From the NCBI GenBank assembly GCA_023430325.1, contig JAEZAU010000058.1, positions 1-29,869 on the forward strand: DNA of 29,869 bases, written 5' to 3'. A program made the translations under genes and the position numbers. Within the stretch, counting starts at the first letter, position 1. Each line of letters starts with the position of its first letter. The notes under the pieces are model-generated. The model was not told the DNA's origin. It was given only the letters and a program-made list of their open reading frames with translations, and ran no database searches. The stretch is from Bacteroidota bacterium. GTDB lineage: Bacteria; Bacteroidota; Bacteroidia; Flavobacteriales_F; PHOS-HE28. Positions 17,335 to 25,660 of the stretch are shown here, piece by piece.

Positions 17335-17342
17335 CATCTTTG
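17335..17342 (+). promoter_or_regulatory. Possible -7 element of the GyrI-like gene
   Basis: CATCTTTG has one mismatch to TAnnTTTG and ends 5 bases before the ATG at 17348. Confidence 0.3.
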
Positions 17343-17347
17343 CAGGC

Positions 17348-17818
17348 ATGACCGATACACCGCAGATCGTGAAGACCGGGAACTTCAATGCCGCAGCGAT
17401 CCACCTGATCATACCCGGCAGGGACATGGCCTCTTACATGGATCCTGCGATCGCAGAGTTGTTGCGCGTGATCATGGCGCAGGGGGTCACGCCTGCCGGA
17501 CCATTGTTCTCCTTTCATCACCGCCAGCCAGCTGAGACATTCGATCTTGAGATCGGATTCCCGTTGACCCATGTGATAAAAGATCGTGAGCGCGTACGTA
17601 TGATCACTTTTCCTGCCATGACCGTGGTACGTGCCCTGTACACCGGCCCTTATGATGGCTTGGGAGATGCCTGGGGGCGGTTGCAGGAATGGGTGCGCCA
17701 GCAAGGAATTGCCGAAAGTGGCCGGTTCTACGAATCGTATCTGACCAATCCGGATGATGAACCCGATCCACGAAAATGGCGTACGCAGTTGAATTGGATC
17801 GTAGAGATGGATGATTGA
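17348..17818 (+). CDS. GyrI-like (AraC effector-binding domain) protein
   Basis: The 156-residue product looks like a stand-alone GyrI-like/SOUL-type small-molecule-binding domain: a first half with the GFPLTHVI strand, and a second half with the conserved ALYTGPYDGLGDAWGRLQEW segment, followed by FYESYLTNPDDEPDP and a final strand. This fold binds varied small ligands in transcription factors and occurs alone in many bacteria; the ligand is not predictable. A longer frame opens at 17279, but that would run across the divergent DedA start and promoter, and M24 at 17348 starts the recognisable domain. Confidence 0.85.
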   Translation: MTDTPQIVKTGNFNAAAIHLIIPGRDMASYMDPAIAELLRVIMAQGVTPAGPLFSFHHRQPAETFDLEIGFPLTHVIKDRERVRMITFPAMTVVRALYTGPYDGLGDAWGRLQEWVRQQGIAESGRFYESYLTNPDDEPDPRKWRTQLNWIVEMDD

Positions 17819-18037
17819 CGTCCAACGGGCCGCTGTGGCTACACCGACGCTCCCCGATCGCGTCGAACATTCCCCGCCATCCGGATCTGTCTCTTTCGTC
17901 CTTCACGAACTTGGTATATCTCCTGATCGGACTCCGCCGATCCAAAGGAAGCACTCATCTGGAAAAAGCCGGAATGCCGTGTTGGGAACTTCTTTCCGGT
18001 ATCCGATCTGTTGCATCGGGAGCAAACCTCTTGAGAT

Positions 18038-18553
18038 ATGCACATTGAAAAGAAGACGCAGGACATTTCGCCTGCAAGTCGGAACAAGTTCCTACGTCCC
18101 ATGGGAATGGCCGTGGCCATGACCGCACTGCTATTTGCTGTTGATGCTGGCGCACAGACCACGCCGAACAGCAATACAGATAACACTCGGAGCGGATCGA
18201 CCATGGATGCACCTCCTCCTGCGCGGCCTGCAGATAGGGCCACGGATACACCCACCCAGCAGAACCGTGCATGGCAGCGTTTTGATGATCGCACCACCAC
18301 CGATCTTGAACTGGATGATACCCAACGCCAGAGATTGCGCGATATAGATGAGCGCTACGATCGTGAGTACCGTGCTCTCGGGACCGATCCGATGACAAAC
18401 CCTGCATATGATGATCTTTACATGCGAAGGGATAATGAAGTGCGTGGTGTGTTGACCGAAGATCAGTATGAGCGCTGGAACCGCGGAAATACGGATACGA
18501 CCAAACCGCTGCGTGATACCAACACCGGAACAGCACCAACACCTGAACGGTGA
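18038..18553 (+). CDS. Exported Spy/CpxP-like small protein
   Basis: The 171-residue protein has a signal peptide with a long n-region (hydrophobic 21-37, ending DAGAQ at 40). A Ser/Thr/Pro-rich low-complexity stretch follows (41-75), then a charged helical segment (80-148) and a Thr-rich tail. In the helical part, LELDDTQRQRLRDIDERYD (90-108) and VLTEDQYERW (138-147) have the paired, LTxxQ-like pattern of Spy/CpxP periplasmic proteins, known in Proteobacteria as chaperones or envelope-stress sensors. The match is to pattern rather than clear homology. A strong terminator follows its stop. Confidence 0.7.
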   Translation: MHIEKKTQDISPASRNKFLRPMGMAVAMTALLFAVDAGAQTTPNSNTDNTRSGSTMDAPPPARPADRATDTPTQQNRAWQRFDDRTTTDLELDDTQRQRLRDIDERYDREYRALGTDPMTNPAYDDLYMRRDNEVRGVLTEDQYERWNRGNTDTTKPLRDTNTGTAPTPER

Positions 18554-18599
18554 TAATTGAGAGAAGCGGCCTGGTGTTGCCACAGGGACCAGGCCGGAG

Positions 18600-18637
18600 G
18601 GGACGCAGCTTACAAAGGCTGCGTCCCTTTCATTTTT
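18600..18637 (+). terminator. Rho-independent terminator after the Spy-like gene
   Basis: GGGACGCAGC (18600-18609) and GCTGCGTCCC (18618-18627) form a perfect 10-bp stem with an 8-base loop, followed by TTTCATTTTT. A second perfect 9-bp hairpin (CGGCCTGGT 18567-18575, ACCAGGCCG 18588-18596) lies just upstream, so the transcript ends in tandem hairpins. Confidence 0.85.
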
Positions 18638-18657
18638 CCGCATTCAACAGCCTTGGA

Positions 18658-19506
18658 TCACTGCATGGCGAAACGCACCAACCTTGGCGGGCCACCTTTG
18701 CCTTCCGTGGTCAGCACCAGATCGCCATTGGGCAGGAATGTGATGCCTTCAGGCTTGGGCAGAAGGGAATCATCGAGCAGATGCAGATCCACAAAGCGGC
18801 CCTGCCGATCGAGCACGAGGAGGCTTTGGTCTACCGCTGAAAGAATGTAGTACTGCTGCGTTCGCGGATGCACGGCTATAGAAGACATGCGCAGCTTGAG
18901 GGCGGATCGTTCATCGCCCTTCTTGGTCTCCTTCACCGGTAATTCGATGCCGGCCTTCTTTGCAGCAGCTACGATGTCACTTACAGAGAAGGAAAGTACT
19001 GGCCGATCCACGAGCTTTTCGGTGGCTGGGTCGAATGCATACACATGTCGTTGATCGCGCGTGTACTTCGATCCTTTCTGGACATCTTTTGGCGAGATGA
19101 GCACCAGCCGTTTCGCTTCATCGAACCCCAGACCTTCAATGTTCTGGTTCGGCAGCCGCAGATGAAAACTGTTCTTCAATTGGATCTTTCCGCGGAGGCC
19201 TTTCAGGTGATAGACCATTCCATCGCTGCGAAGTGCGTAATAGCCATCGCCTACACGTGTAAGCCCTTCCATATCGCCCGGCGGGCCGAAGGAATGCTTC
19301 TCCAGGACCTTGCCCGATCGAAGATCGATCAGGTAGATGGTCGCCTGCTCATCCTGAAGGCAGGCCACGGTGTTCTGATCAACATCTGTAAGGCCGCTTA
19401 CTTCAATGAGCTCAGAAGGTAGGGTGAATTTGGCCACCGGCCGGTGCAGGTCGTAACCCGATCGGCCACCGAGCAGACACAAAAGGCCAAGAAGCAGCAG
19501 GCGCAT
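18658..19506 (-). CDS. SdiA-regulated/YjiK-type beta-propeller protein
   Basis: This 282-residue protein has a hydrophobic N-terminus (MRLLLLGLLCLLGG), probably a signal sequence, with C10 inside the hydrophobic core rather than in a good lipobox. The rest follows the SdiA-regulated family: PSELIEVSGLT, GPPGDMEGLTRVGDGYYALRS, NIEGLGFDEAKRLVLIS, MSSIAVHPRTQQYYILSAVD and KPEGITFLPNGDLVLTTEG. The fold is a propeller that resembles phytase-like and quinoprotein-type proteins; no catalytic activity is established. It converges on the Spy-like gene and is divergent from xseA. Confidence 0.82.
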   Translation of the reverse strand: MRLLLLGLLCLLGGRSGYDLHRPVAKFTLPSELIEVSGLTDVDQNTVACLQDEQATIYLIDLRSGKVLEKHSFGPPGDMEGLTRVGDGYYALRSDGMVYHLKGLRGKIQLKNSFHLRLPNQNIEGLGFDEAKRLVLISPKDVQKGSKYTRDQRHVYAFDPATEKLVDRPVLSFSVSDIVAAAKKAGIELPVKETKKGDERSALKLRMSSIAVHPRTQQYYILSAVDQSLLVLDRQGRFVDLHLLDDSLLPKPEGITFLPNGDLVLTTEGKGGPPRLVRFAMQ

Positions 19507-19558
19507 GCAGTAAAGATCGAACAGTTCTCAACAATGTCCATACCACCTTCAAGCTTCC

Positions 19559-19566
19559 TTATTTTG
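19559..19566 (+). promoter_or_regulatory. Possible -7 element of xseA
   Basis: TTATTTTG is one base from TAnnTTTG, 14 bases before the xseA ATG at 19581. Confidence 0.3.
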
Positions 19567-19580
19567 CCAGCGTAGTATGG

Positions 19581-20999
19581 ATGAAGATCCCGTCACGACC
19601 ATTGGAAGATGCTCTGATCATAACACCACCGGCCGATCGGAAGGTTTTCACGCTGCTGCAGTTGACCACTGCACTGAAGAACGCGATCCATTCGGCCACC
19701 GGTGATCGCAGTTTCTGGATAAAGGCGGAGATCGTGGGCTTGAAGCTTGGGAACCATGCCTATCTCGAACTTGCCCAACATGAGAACGGGAGCAAGGTCG
19801 CGGTGATGCGCGGTATCATTTGGCGGAGTGCGTTGGTACGGATCGAAAAAGCACTTGGGCCCGAGCGGGATGGTGTTTTGAAGGAAGGGAGCGAGATCCT
19901 TTTTCGTGCCATTGTGCAGTATCATGAAGTACATGGCCTGAGCCTTCTGATCGATGAGATCGATCTGTCCTTCAGCCTTGGTGAACTGGAGCGCCGCAAA
20001 CGCCAGACGATCGAAAAGCTGAAGGCCGAAGGTCTGTTCGAGCTGAACCGTGCATTGCCCGAGCCGATGGTGATCCAGCGTATCGCGCTTGTTTCGTCCA
20101 GTGGTACTGCGGCCTATTCTGATTTCGTGGAACATCTGCATGGTAATGAGTTCGGCTATCGTTTCCATGTGGTGCTTTTCAATTCCATTGTTCAGGGCGA
20201 AAGCGCTGCGCGTGAACTGCGATCGGCCCTGGCCAGCATCAATCCCGAACGTTTCGATGCAGTGGTGTTGATACGCGGAGGTGGATCGAAGCTGGATCTG
20301 GAGGTCTTCAACGATCTGGAGCTTTGCCGTGAGGTGGCGCGCATGAGCATTCCGGTCATGACAGGCATTGGTCATGAGATCGATGTTTCCGTGGTCGATC
20401 TTGTGGCGCACAGCCATCACAAGACACCGACCGCCATCGCCGATCGGTTGATCGATAAATGCGCGGCTTTCGAGGGCGAACTTCAGGTCATGCTCGCGAA
20501 CATGCAACATAGGATGACCGGGCGCATTGCGATCCAGAGAGAATTGCTGGGCCAATGGACAGGATCACTGAAGAACGTGCCACAATACAACTGCAGGTTA
20601 CGTCGCGGTGAGCTCCACCAGATCATGGCGGCACTGCAGCAGCAGGTGAATGCACAGTTGAAGGCGAAAGCGATGGAGGTCGCTGCGCATGCAGCTTCCA
20701 TCGGAGCATTGCCCATGCGCAAGCTCCAGAACATTGAAGCTGCGAGGATGCAAGCCATCTCCGCCTCGATCGGCCGATCTGCCCAGCATGGCATGCAGAT
20801 GATGATGCAACGCGTACAGAACATGCACGAGGCGATCGCATTGCTTGAACCGGGAAAGATCCTCCAGCGCGGCTTCAGCATCACCAGGCTGAAGGGAAAG
20901 GCATTGGTGGATACCGATGGATTGGAGGCCGGTACGATCGTGGAGACCAAATTGGCGGAAGGAAGTTTCACCAGCCGCATAGAACGCATTGGATCATGA
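19581..20999 (+). CDS. xseA: Exodeoxyribonuclease VII large subunit
   Basis: This 472-residue protein has the usual XseA layout. An N-terminal OB-fold (about 21-130) contains FTLLQLTTALKNAI and RSFWIKAEI. The catalytic region contains IALVSSSGTAAYSDF (168-182), AVVLIRGGGSKLDLEVFND (227-245), GIGHEIDVSVVDLVAH (262-277) and HKTPTAIAD (280-288). A long coiled-coil region (about 295-430) follows, and a C-terminal ILQRGFSITR motif. With XseB it forms the nuclease that degrades single-stranded DNA from both ends into oligonucleotides, used in repair. The xseB start overlaps its stop by four bases (ATGA). Confidence 0.96.
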   Translation: MKIPSRPLEDALIITPPADRKVFTLLQLTTALKNAIHSATGDRSFWIKAEIVGLKLGNHAYLELAQHENGSKVAVMRGIIWRSALVRIEKALGPERDGVLKEGSEILFRAIVQYHEVHGLSLLIDEIDLSFSLGELERRKRQTIEKLKAEGLFELNRALPEPMVIQRIALVSSSGTAAYSDFVEHLHGNEFGYRFHVVLFNSIVQGESAARELRSALASINPERFDAVVLIRGGGSKLDLEVFNDLELCREVARMSIPVMTGIGHEIDVSVVDLVAHSHHKTPTAIADRLIDKCAAFEGELQVMLANMQHRMTGRIAIQRELLGQWTGSLKNVPQYNCRLRRGELHQIMAALQQQVNAQLKAKAMEVAAHAASIGALPMRKLQNIEAARMQAISASIGRSAQHGMQMMMQRVQNMHEAIALLEPGKILQRGFSITRLKGKALVDTDGLEAGTIVETKLAEGSFTSRIERIGS

Positions 21000-21196
21000 A
21001 GACCGAAGAACTCACCTACGAAAAGGCATTTGCCGAATTGGAAGCGATCATGGAAGACCTGCAGCAGGACCGCATCTCCGTGGATGAACTGACCGTTAAG
21101 GTGAAACGCGCGGCGGAATTGATCTCCTTCTGCAACGAGATGCTGCGATCCACCGAAGCGGAAGTGACCAAGATCGTGAAGAAGCTCGGTCTGTAG
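20996..21196 (+). CDS. xseB: Exodeoxyribonuclease VII small subunit
   Basis: A 66-residue helical protein of typical XseB length, with the family pattern YEKAFAELEAIMEDLQ, then ISVDELTVKVKRAAELISFC and a C-terminal helix. It binds the coiled coil of XseA in the exonuclease VII complex. It starts within the xseA stop (ATGA overlap), so its translation is coupled to xseA. Confidence 0.95.
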   Translation: MKTEELTYEKAFAELEAIMEDLQQDRISVDELTVKVKRAAELISFCNEMLRSTEAEVTKIVKKLGL

Positions 21197-21202
21197 ATCC
21201 GA

Positions 21203-21370
21203 TCAGAGCTTGATGAAACGCGCTTTTCTCACGGTCTCGTAGCCTTCCATGATCTGAAGTACGTACGATCCAGGAGCGAGCAGGGAAACATCAAGCCTTC
21301 CATTATTGGTCTTCCTGTTGAGGATCTGCATTGACCCGGTGAAGACTTGATCACTCATGATCGTCCATTC
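21203..21370 (-). pseudogene. Remnant of a T9SS C-terminal sorting domain
   Basis: On the minus strand a short frame (E at 21370 to TGA at 21203-21205) reads EWTIMSDQVFTGSM, then NNGRLDVSLLAPGSYVLQI and VRKARFIKL. This has the late-strand pattern of type A T9SS sorting domains (G-x-L-D-V-S-x-L-x-x-G-x-Y-x-L...ARFIK). An in-frame stop lies at 21371-21373 and no cargo domain precedes it, so it looks like the 3' end of a deleted gene. A 51-codon frame from the ATG at 21358 is possible but would have no signal peptide. Confidence 0.62.
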
Positions 21371-21411
21371 TCAACACCTCATCACAGCACCATCATTTGG
21401 ATCCTGAAGCA

Positions 21412-21450
21412 GAAGCCCCGGTCACATCACGGGGATGGGACCGGGGCTTC
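21412..21450. terminator. Strong hairpin after the carbonic anhydrase gene
   Basis: GAAGCCCCGGTC (21412-21423) and GACCGGGGCTTC (21439-21450) form a perfect 12-bp stem with a 15-base loop, 15 bases past the carbonic anhydrase stop. No long T run follows on either strand, so it may work as a weak terminator or a stabilising 3' end. Confidence 0.5.
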
Positions 21451-21465
21451 TTCAAGATGAGGAAC

Positions 21466-22128
21466 TCAGGAAGGCTCTTTCACGGCAAGGTTATCATAGC
21501 GATAGATAGGATCCACTTGATCGGAGCCGGGAGGCAGGGCGATCAGATCCTTCAACAGACCATTGTCCAGGCCATATACCCAGCCGTGAAGCATCGGTGC
21601 ATTCCTGTCGATCCAGGCTTTTTGCACGATGCTCGTCTTGGCAAGGTCCATCACCTGTTCTATCACATTGAGCTCTACCATGCGGTCCAGGCGTTGCTTA
21701 TCATCCCTTATGGCATCCACCTCTTCCTTGTGCAGCCGGTACACGTCCTTGATATTGCGCAACCATTTGTTGATGATGCCAAGTGATTGGTTGGTCATCG
21801 CGGCCTGCACGCCGCCACAGCCGTAGTGCCCGCAGACTATGATGTGTTCCACCTTCAGGTATTCCACCGCGAACTGAAGTACGCTGAGAAGGTTCAGATC
21901 GGTATGCACCACCATATTGGCGATGTTGCGATGCACGAAGATCTCACCAGGCTTGGTGCCAGTGACCTCATTTGCCGGGACACGGCTGTCACTGCATCCG
22001 ATCCACAGGTATTTGGGTCGTTGCAGCTTGGCCAGCGTAGGAAAAAAATCCGGATCATTATTGCGGATGGCTTCTGACCACTTCTTGTTGTTATGGAGAA
22101 GCTCCTTGTATGAATTCTGATCTACCAT
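21466..22128 (-). CDS. Beta-class carbonic anhydrase
   Basis: This 220-residue enzyme has the beta-carbonic anhydrase zinc site: C45, D47 and R49 in WIGCSDSRVP, with H101 and C104 in CGHYGCGG. Also conserved are GEIFVHRNIAN and the segment SVLQFAVEYLKVEHIIVCG. It interconverts carbon dioxide and bicarbonate in the cytoplasm. It starts 22 bases after a SulP transporter on the same strand, so the two are almost certainly one operon and suggest a bicarbonate-handling unit. Confidence 0.96.
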   Translation of the reverse strand: MVDQNSYKELLHNNKKWSEAIRNNDPDFFPTLAKLQRPKYLWIGCSDSRVPANEVTGTKPGEIFVHRNIANMVVHTDLNLLSVLQFAVEYLKVEHIIVCGHYGCGGVQAAMTNQSLGIINKWLRNIKDVYRLHKEEVDAIRDDKQRLDRMVELNVIEQVMDLAKTSIVQKAWIDRNAPMLHGWVYGLDNGLLKDLIALPPGSDQVDPIYRYDNLAVKEPS

Positions 22129-22150
22129 TGTTGTTGGTGTGATGTTGATC

Positions 22151-23761
22151 TCAATGATCTGTTTGAACGAGTTCTTTCTTTCGGGGAAGATGTAATTTGT
22201 CCAGTACCTGCTGAAGATCGGTGATCCCGCGGTTGTTCTTTTTATTGAAGCCGATCAGCTCAAAGGTTATGTTCCGCTCGGCTCCGCTGGCAACGGCCTC
22301 ATCAATGATCTCTTTCACGTCCTGGTCAAGGTCCACGGTACGCCGCGCATCTATCACCACCCTGGCCCCGGAAGGTAGTTCGCCCAGCGTGCGGCGAATG
22401 CCCGCCTTGTTCAGGAAGGTCACGTCCTCGCTCAATTCAATGTGAATGGGCATTCCTTCAAGGTGTTTCGATGGATCGAAATGGAAGGGTACGCGGTAAT
22501 TCTTCCAAAGAATATGGATCACGGCCACCGCAACACCGAGACCCACGCCCGTGAGCAGATCGGTGAACGCCACCCCGAGCACGGTGATGATGAACGGTAC
22601 GAACTGCATGAAGCCGGCCTTCCACATCGATCTGTACAATGCGGGTCTGGAAAGCTTGTAACCCACTTGAAGCAGAATGGCCGCAAGGCTTGCAAGAGGT
22701 ATCATCCTCAAGACCGTGGGTATGGCCAGCACACAGACCAGCAACAACAGACCATGCATCATGGCTGCCAGCTTGGTCCTTCCGCCGGATTGGATGTTGG
22801 CCGAACTGCGAACGATGACCTGCGTAAGTGGCAGGCCACCGAGCAGACCGCTGGTCATGTTACCGATGCCCTGCGCAAATAGTTCTCGGTTGGCCGGTGT
22901 CGTTCTCCGCCAGGGATCCATCTTGTCAGTGGCTTCCACGCAAAGCAATGTTTCCAGGCTGGCCACAATGGCTATGGTGAAGGCCACGGTCCATACAGCC
23001 GGTTGTATCAGCGCGGCCAGGTCCGGGAACGGTAGCACATTGAACCCGGTTATGTCCGGCAGGTCCACATAATGCCCCGCGCCGATCGTCAATGCCGGAA
23101 TGCCGTTGAAGATCATCGCCAGTACTATCCCGAGCACAACGGCCAGCAGGGGCCCGGGTATCTTGTTCAACAGAGCGTTGCTTTTCACCCATTTGGTATC
23201 CCACAGGATCAGCACGGTAAGGCTCACGATCGTTACTATTAGTGCGCCGTATGAAATGGACCCGAGCATGTAATAGAGCTCCGAAAAGGTGTTGTGCTGA
23301 TCGGGTTGCTGGAAGGATTCGTCTCCAAAATAGTCCGCATCATAGCCCATGGCATGCGGGATCTGTTTGAGGATGATGATCAATCCGATACCTGCGAGCA
23401 TTCCCTTTATCACGGCACTTGGGAAATAGTAGGCGATGATACCTGCCCGTAGTACGCTCATGATGATCTGCAGGAGCCCGGCCAGTACCACTGCGGCCAG
23501 AAAGATCTCGAAGCTTCCCAGGTCGGCGATGGCCGTAAGTACTATGGCGGCCAGCCCTGCCGCAGGTCCGCTCACGCCCAGGGGCGAACCGCTTAGAAAA
23601 CCAATAACGATACCGCCAATGACCCCGGCCACCACGCCTGAGATCAATGGAGCGCCAGAGGCAAGGGCTATACCCAGGCACAGGGGCAGTGCTACCAGGA
23701 ACACCACTACCGAGGCGGGCAGGTCCTGTTTCCAATGTTGAAAAAGAGAAGTTGACTTCAT
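22151..23761 (-). CDS. SulP family anion transporter with STAS domain (probable bicarbonate or sulfate)
   Basis: From the ATG at 23761 the protein has 536 residues. The transporter begins at once with DLPASVVVFLVALPLCLGIALASGAPLISGV, quoted here only as its first helix (residues 13-43), followed by GSPLGVSGPAAGLA (58-71), a SulP hallmark. About 10-14 hydrophobic helices are visible, then a C-terminal STAS domain (about 430-505; IELSEDVTFLNKAGI). The pairing with carbonic anhydrase suggests bicarbonate, as in some other SulP/anhydrase pairs; sulfate remains possible. The frame is open to 23884, but the extra 41 residues are not transporter-like and would overlap the next gene, so 23761 is chosen. 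Confidence 0.92.
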   Translation of the reverse strand: MKSTSLFQHWKQDLPASVVVFLVALPLCLGIALASGAPLISGVVAGVIGGIVIGFLSGSPLGVSGPAAGLAAIVLTAIADLGSFEIFLAAVVLAGLLQIIMSVLRAGIIAYYFPSAVIKGMLAGIGLIIILKQIPHAMGYDADYFGDESFQQPDQHNTFSELYYMLGSISYGALIVTIVSLTVLILWDTKWVKSNALLNKIPGPLLAVVLGIVLAMIFNGIPALTIGAGHYVDLPDITGFNVLPFPDLAALIQPAVWTVAFTIAIVASLETLLCVEATDKMDPWRRTTPANRELFAQGIGNMTSGLLGGLPLTQVIVRSSANIQSGGRTKLAAMMHGLLLLVCVLAIPTVLRMIPLASLAAILLQVGYKLSRPALYRSMWKAGFMQFVPFIITVLGVAFTDLLTGVGLGVAVAVIHILWKNYRVPFHFDPSKHLEGMPIHIELSEDVTFLNKAGIRRTLGELPSGARVVIDARRTVDLDQDVKEIIDEAVASGAERNITFELIGFNKKNNRGITDLQQVLDKLHLPRKKELVQTDH

Positions 23762-23849
23762 GCGAAGGGACCGAAAGTTTGAATTGATGATCACGGCCAC
23801 GCGCAGCGCATGACCATGCAGGATCAGGAAAAGGTCCTCAGGACCAGTC

Positions 23850-24164
23850 TCAAACTTCGGGAGGCGGCACGGCCACCTCGGCATGTTCCACCTCCAGGTA
23901 CGGATCCTCCATCACGGGCTTCCTCAGCCCTTCAAGCAGATGGTCGTCCAGTGGATCCTTCAGATCGAAGCAGGTGATGGAACACGCATGTTTCACTTCC
24001 TCCTCCTCGGCCATGGGAATGGGTACCGTGCCCTGCTCATCCAGGAGGGTAAGCACGCTTCGGGAGTTGGACATCAACGGCAGCATCAGTAATAGAAGAC
24101 CCATGGCCAATGCGCAACAACGCATCATCATGGGGTTCAAAGTGATGTTCCTGTCCGTATGCAT
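23850..24164 (-). CDS. Small exported acidic protein, unknown function
   Basis: I do not recognise this 104-residue protein. It has a probable signal sequence or anchor (MMMRCCALAMGLLLLMLPLM, about residues 12-31) and a mature part rich in acidic residues (MAEEEEVKHA, KDPLDDHLLEG, YLEVEHAEV) ending PPPEV. Two cysteines lie in CSITC. The start at 24164 (MHTDRN) is preferred over the ATG at 24182 because a full -7 promoter match at 24180-24187 overlaps the latter. It is 88 bases upstream of the SulP gene on the same strand and could share its transcript. Confidence 0.6.
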   Translation of the reverse strand: MHTDRNITLNPMMMRCCALAMGLLLLMLPLMSNSRSVLTLLDEQGTVPIPMAEEEEVKHACSITCFDLKDPLDDHLLEGLRKPVMEDPYLEVEHAEVAVPPPEV

Positions 24165-24179
24165 ACAGTGTATCCGGGG

Positions 24180-24187
24180 CAAAAGTA
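24180..24187 (-). promoter_or_regulatory. Candidate -7 element of the small acidic protein gene
   Basis: The minus strand reads TACTTTTG, an exact TAnnTTTG match, 15 bases before the ATG at 24164. It may also drive the SulP/carbonic anhydrase genes. Confidence 0.5.
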
Positions 24188-24315
24188 CAATGTACCCTGC
24201 TGAGGCGAAATAGATCGAGGGTTACCACTGCGTTAAGAGTTGCAACAGGCGGTGTTGTTGAAAGGTTGTGGAAAGCTTTTGAAAACTTGTATCGATCCGC
24301 CGAACGTTGTAGGGA

Positions 24316-24322
24316 TACTTTG
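24316..24322 (+). promoter_or_regulatory. Possible -7 element of the T9SS propeller gene
   Basis: TACTTTG is TAnnTTTG with one spacer base missing, 7 bases before the ATG at 24330. It supports that ATG over the in-frame ATG at 24240. Confidence 0.3.
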
Positions 24323-24329
24323 CAGCCCT

Positions 24330-25379
24330 ATGCAAGGGACCAGGGCAGTCAACCTGCTGTTATCGTACATCCTTATCCTATCGGTATCCGCCCAATTCAA
24401 CGGGCCAGAGAGCGTGGAGTACGATCCCGTGGGCGACCGCTATTTCGTGAGCAACACCGGTAGCAGTGCCATTGTTGAATTGGATCAGCAAGGGAACGCT
24501 GAAGTGTTCGTCACAGGCCTGCCCAACGCTCCCTATGGCCTGGAGATCATGGGCGATGTGCTTTACGCATGCATGGGTAGCGGGGTGCGCGGGTACTCAC
24601 TGCAAACAGGGGAGGAGGTCTATTACCGCAACCTGAACGCTCAATTCCCCAACGGCATCACCACCGATCGCACGTTCCTTTACATCACCGCATTCCAGGG
24701 ACAGAACATCATCAAGGTCGATCCGATAAACGATTCACATGAGACGTTGGTAGCCAGCACCGGCGGCCAACCCAACGGCATCGTGTACGATCCGAACGGT
24801 GAACGATTGGTCGTGGCCTTCTGGGGATCGAACGCACCGATCAAGAGCTTCGATCGCAACACAGGCGTGGCTACGACACTGGTAGCCAACACAGGTCTTT
24901 CCAACATCGATGGTATCACGATCGATTGCCTCGGTAGATTCATCACCGCAAGCTGGAGCCCCGATCAGCTCACCGCCTGGGATCCGGCATTCACCTCGCC
25001 AGGCGTGGATCTTGGGGCTGCCGGACTGAACAACCCTGCAGATATCGATTTCGATCCGGTGAACAATGTGATCGCGGTGCCGAACACTGCCGCACAAACG
25101 GTCACCTTCCATGAAGTGGCCTGCACCATCGGTGTTGACGAAACCATCACGCAGAAAGAACAGTTGATGGTGATCCCCAATCCGGTGCGCGATCTCATGC
25201 ACATCCAGCCGGCGTTCAAGGAGCCACAGCCGTACATCATCCTCGATCAGCGCGGCCTGCTTATCGGTGGGGGCACACTAAGGCCCAACGGGCTTATCGA
25301 TCTGCGCCGCCTCTCGCCCGGTACATATATCCTGAACTTCACCGCCGCGCATATGCAGGTGCGTTTGGTGAAGGAGTAG
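24330..25379 (+). CDS. Secreted SMP-30/NHL-like beta-propeller with T9SS sorting domain
   Basis: The 349-residue protein has a signal peptide (about 1-21, ending VSAQ). A propeller with repeats such as GPESVEYDPVGDRYFVSN, LPNAPYGLEIMGDVLYAC, FPNGITTDRTFLYITAF, QPNGIVYDPNGERLVVAFWG and NIDGITIDCLGRFITASW follows. From about residue 280 there is a T9SS type A domain: IPNPVRDLMHI, then PYIILDQRG and LRRLSPGTYIL, ending RLVKE. It should cross the outer membrane by T9SS and be surface-bound or released. Its enzymatic activity, if any, is unknown. The frame opens at 24240, but the signal peptide and nearby promoter-like element favour 24330. A small membrane protein gene follows after 9 bases. Confidence 0.88.
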   Translation: MQGTRAVNLLLSYILILSVSAQFNGPESVEYDPVGDRYFVSNTGSSAIVELDQQGNAEVFVTGLPNAPYGLEIMGDVLYACMGSGVRGYSLQTGEEVYYRNLNAQFPNGITTDRTFLYITAFQGQNIIKVDPINDSHETLVASTGGQPNGIVYDPNGERLVVAFWGSNAPIKSFDRNTGVATTLVANTGLSNIDGITIDCLGRFITASWSPDQLTAWDPAFTSPGVDLGAAGLNNPADIDFDPVNNVIAVPNTAAQTVTFHEVACTIGVDETITQKEQLMVIPNPVRDLMHIQPAFKEPQPYIILDQRGLLIGGGTLRPNGLIDLRRLSPGTYILNFTAAHMQVRLVKE

Positions 25380-25388
25380 ATCCCGAAC

Positions 25389-25646
25389 ATGGCGGCACGC
25401 GACCAACGCACGATCGATACCATCCTGCTCATCCTCTGGGCGCTGTCGCTGATCGGCCTGCTCATCGATCTGATCGATCTCAACTGGCTCAAGACACTTT
25501 CAAGCGGCTTTCTTTTCATCGGCATCGGCGCAGTGATCCGCTGGCGGCGCTACCGCAGCGAACGCTGGAAACACGTGGCGTGGATCAGCTTCGTGGTAGC
25601 GATCGCGGCGCTGTTGTATCGGCTGGCGATGTGGTATGCGGGGTGA
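25389..25646 (+). CDS. Small three-helix membrane protein, unknown function
   Basis: This 85-residue protein has three hydrophobic helices (about 10-29, 34-49 and 62-82) joined by short basic loops (RWRRYRSERWKH). It starts 9 bases after the T9SS propeller stop and is probably read from the same transcript. I do not recognise a family. Its base composition is like the GC-rich neighbours and unlike the AT-rich gene that follows. Confidence 0.65.
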   Translation: MAARDQRTIDTILLILWALSLIGLLIDLIDLNWLKTLSSGFLFIGIGAVIRWRRYRSERWKHVAWISFVVAIAALLYRLAMWYAG

Positions 25647-25660
25647 GGTGCGGGCGAATT

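Noticed and set aside
19593..20555. 320-codon open frame antisense to xseA
   Set aside because: xseA is unambiguous on the plus strand with all family motifs; the antisense protein has no recognisable domain.
23762..23884. N-terminal extension of the SulP protein
   Set aside because: The extra residues do not look like transporter sequence and would overlap the 23850-24164 gene; the family-typical N-terminus begins at the ATG at 23761.
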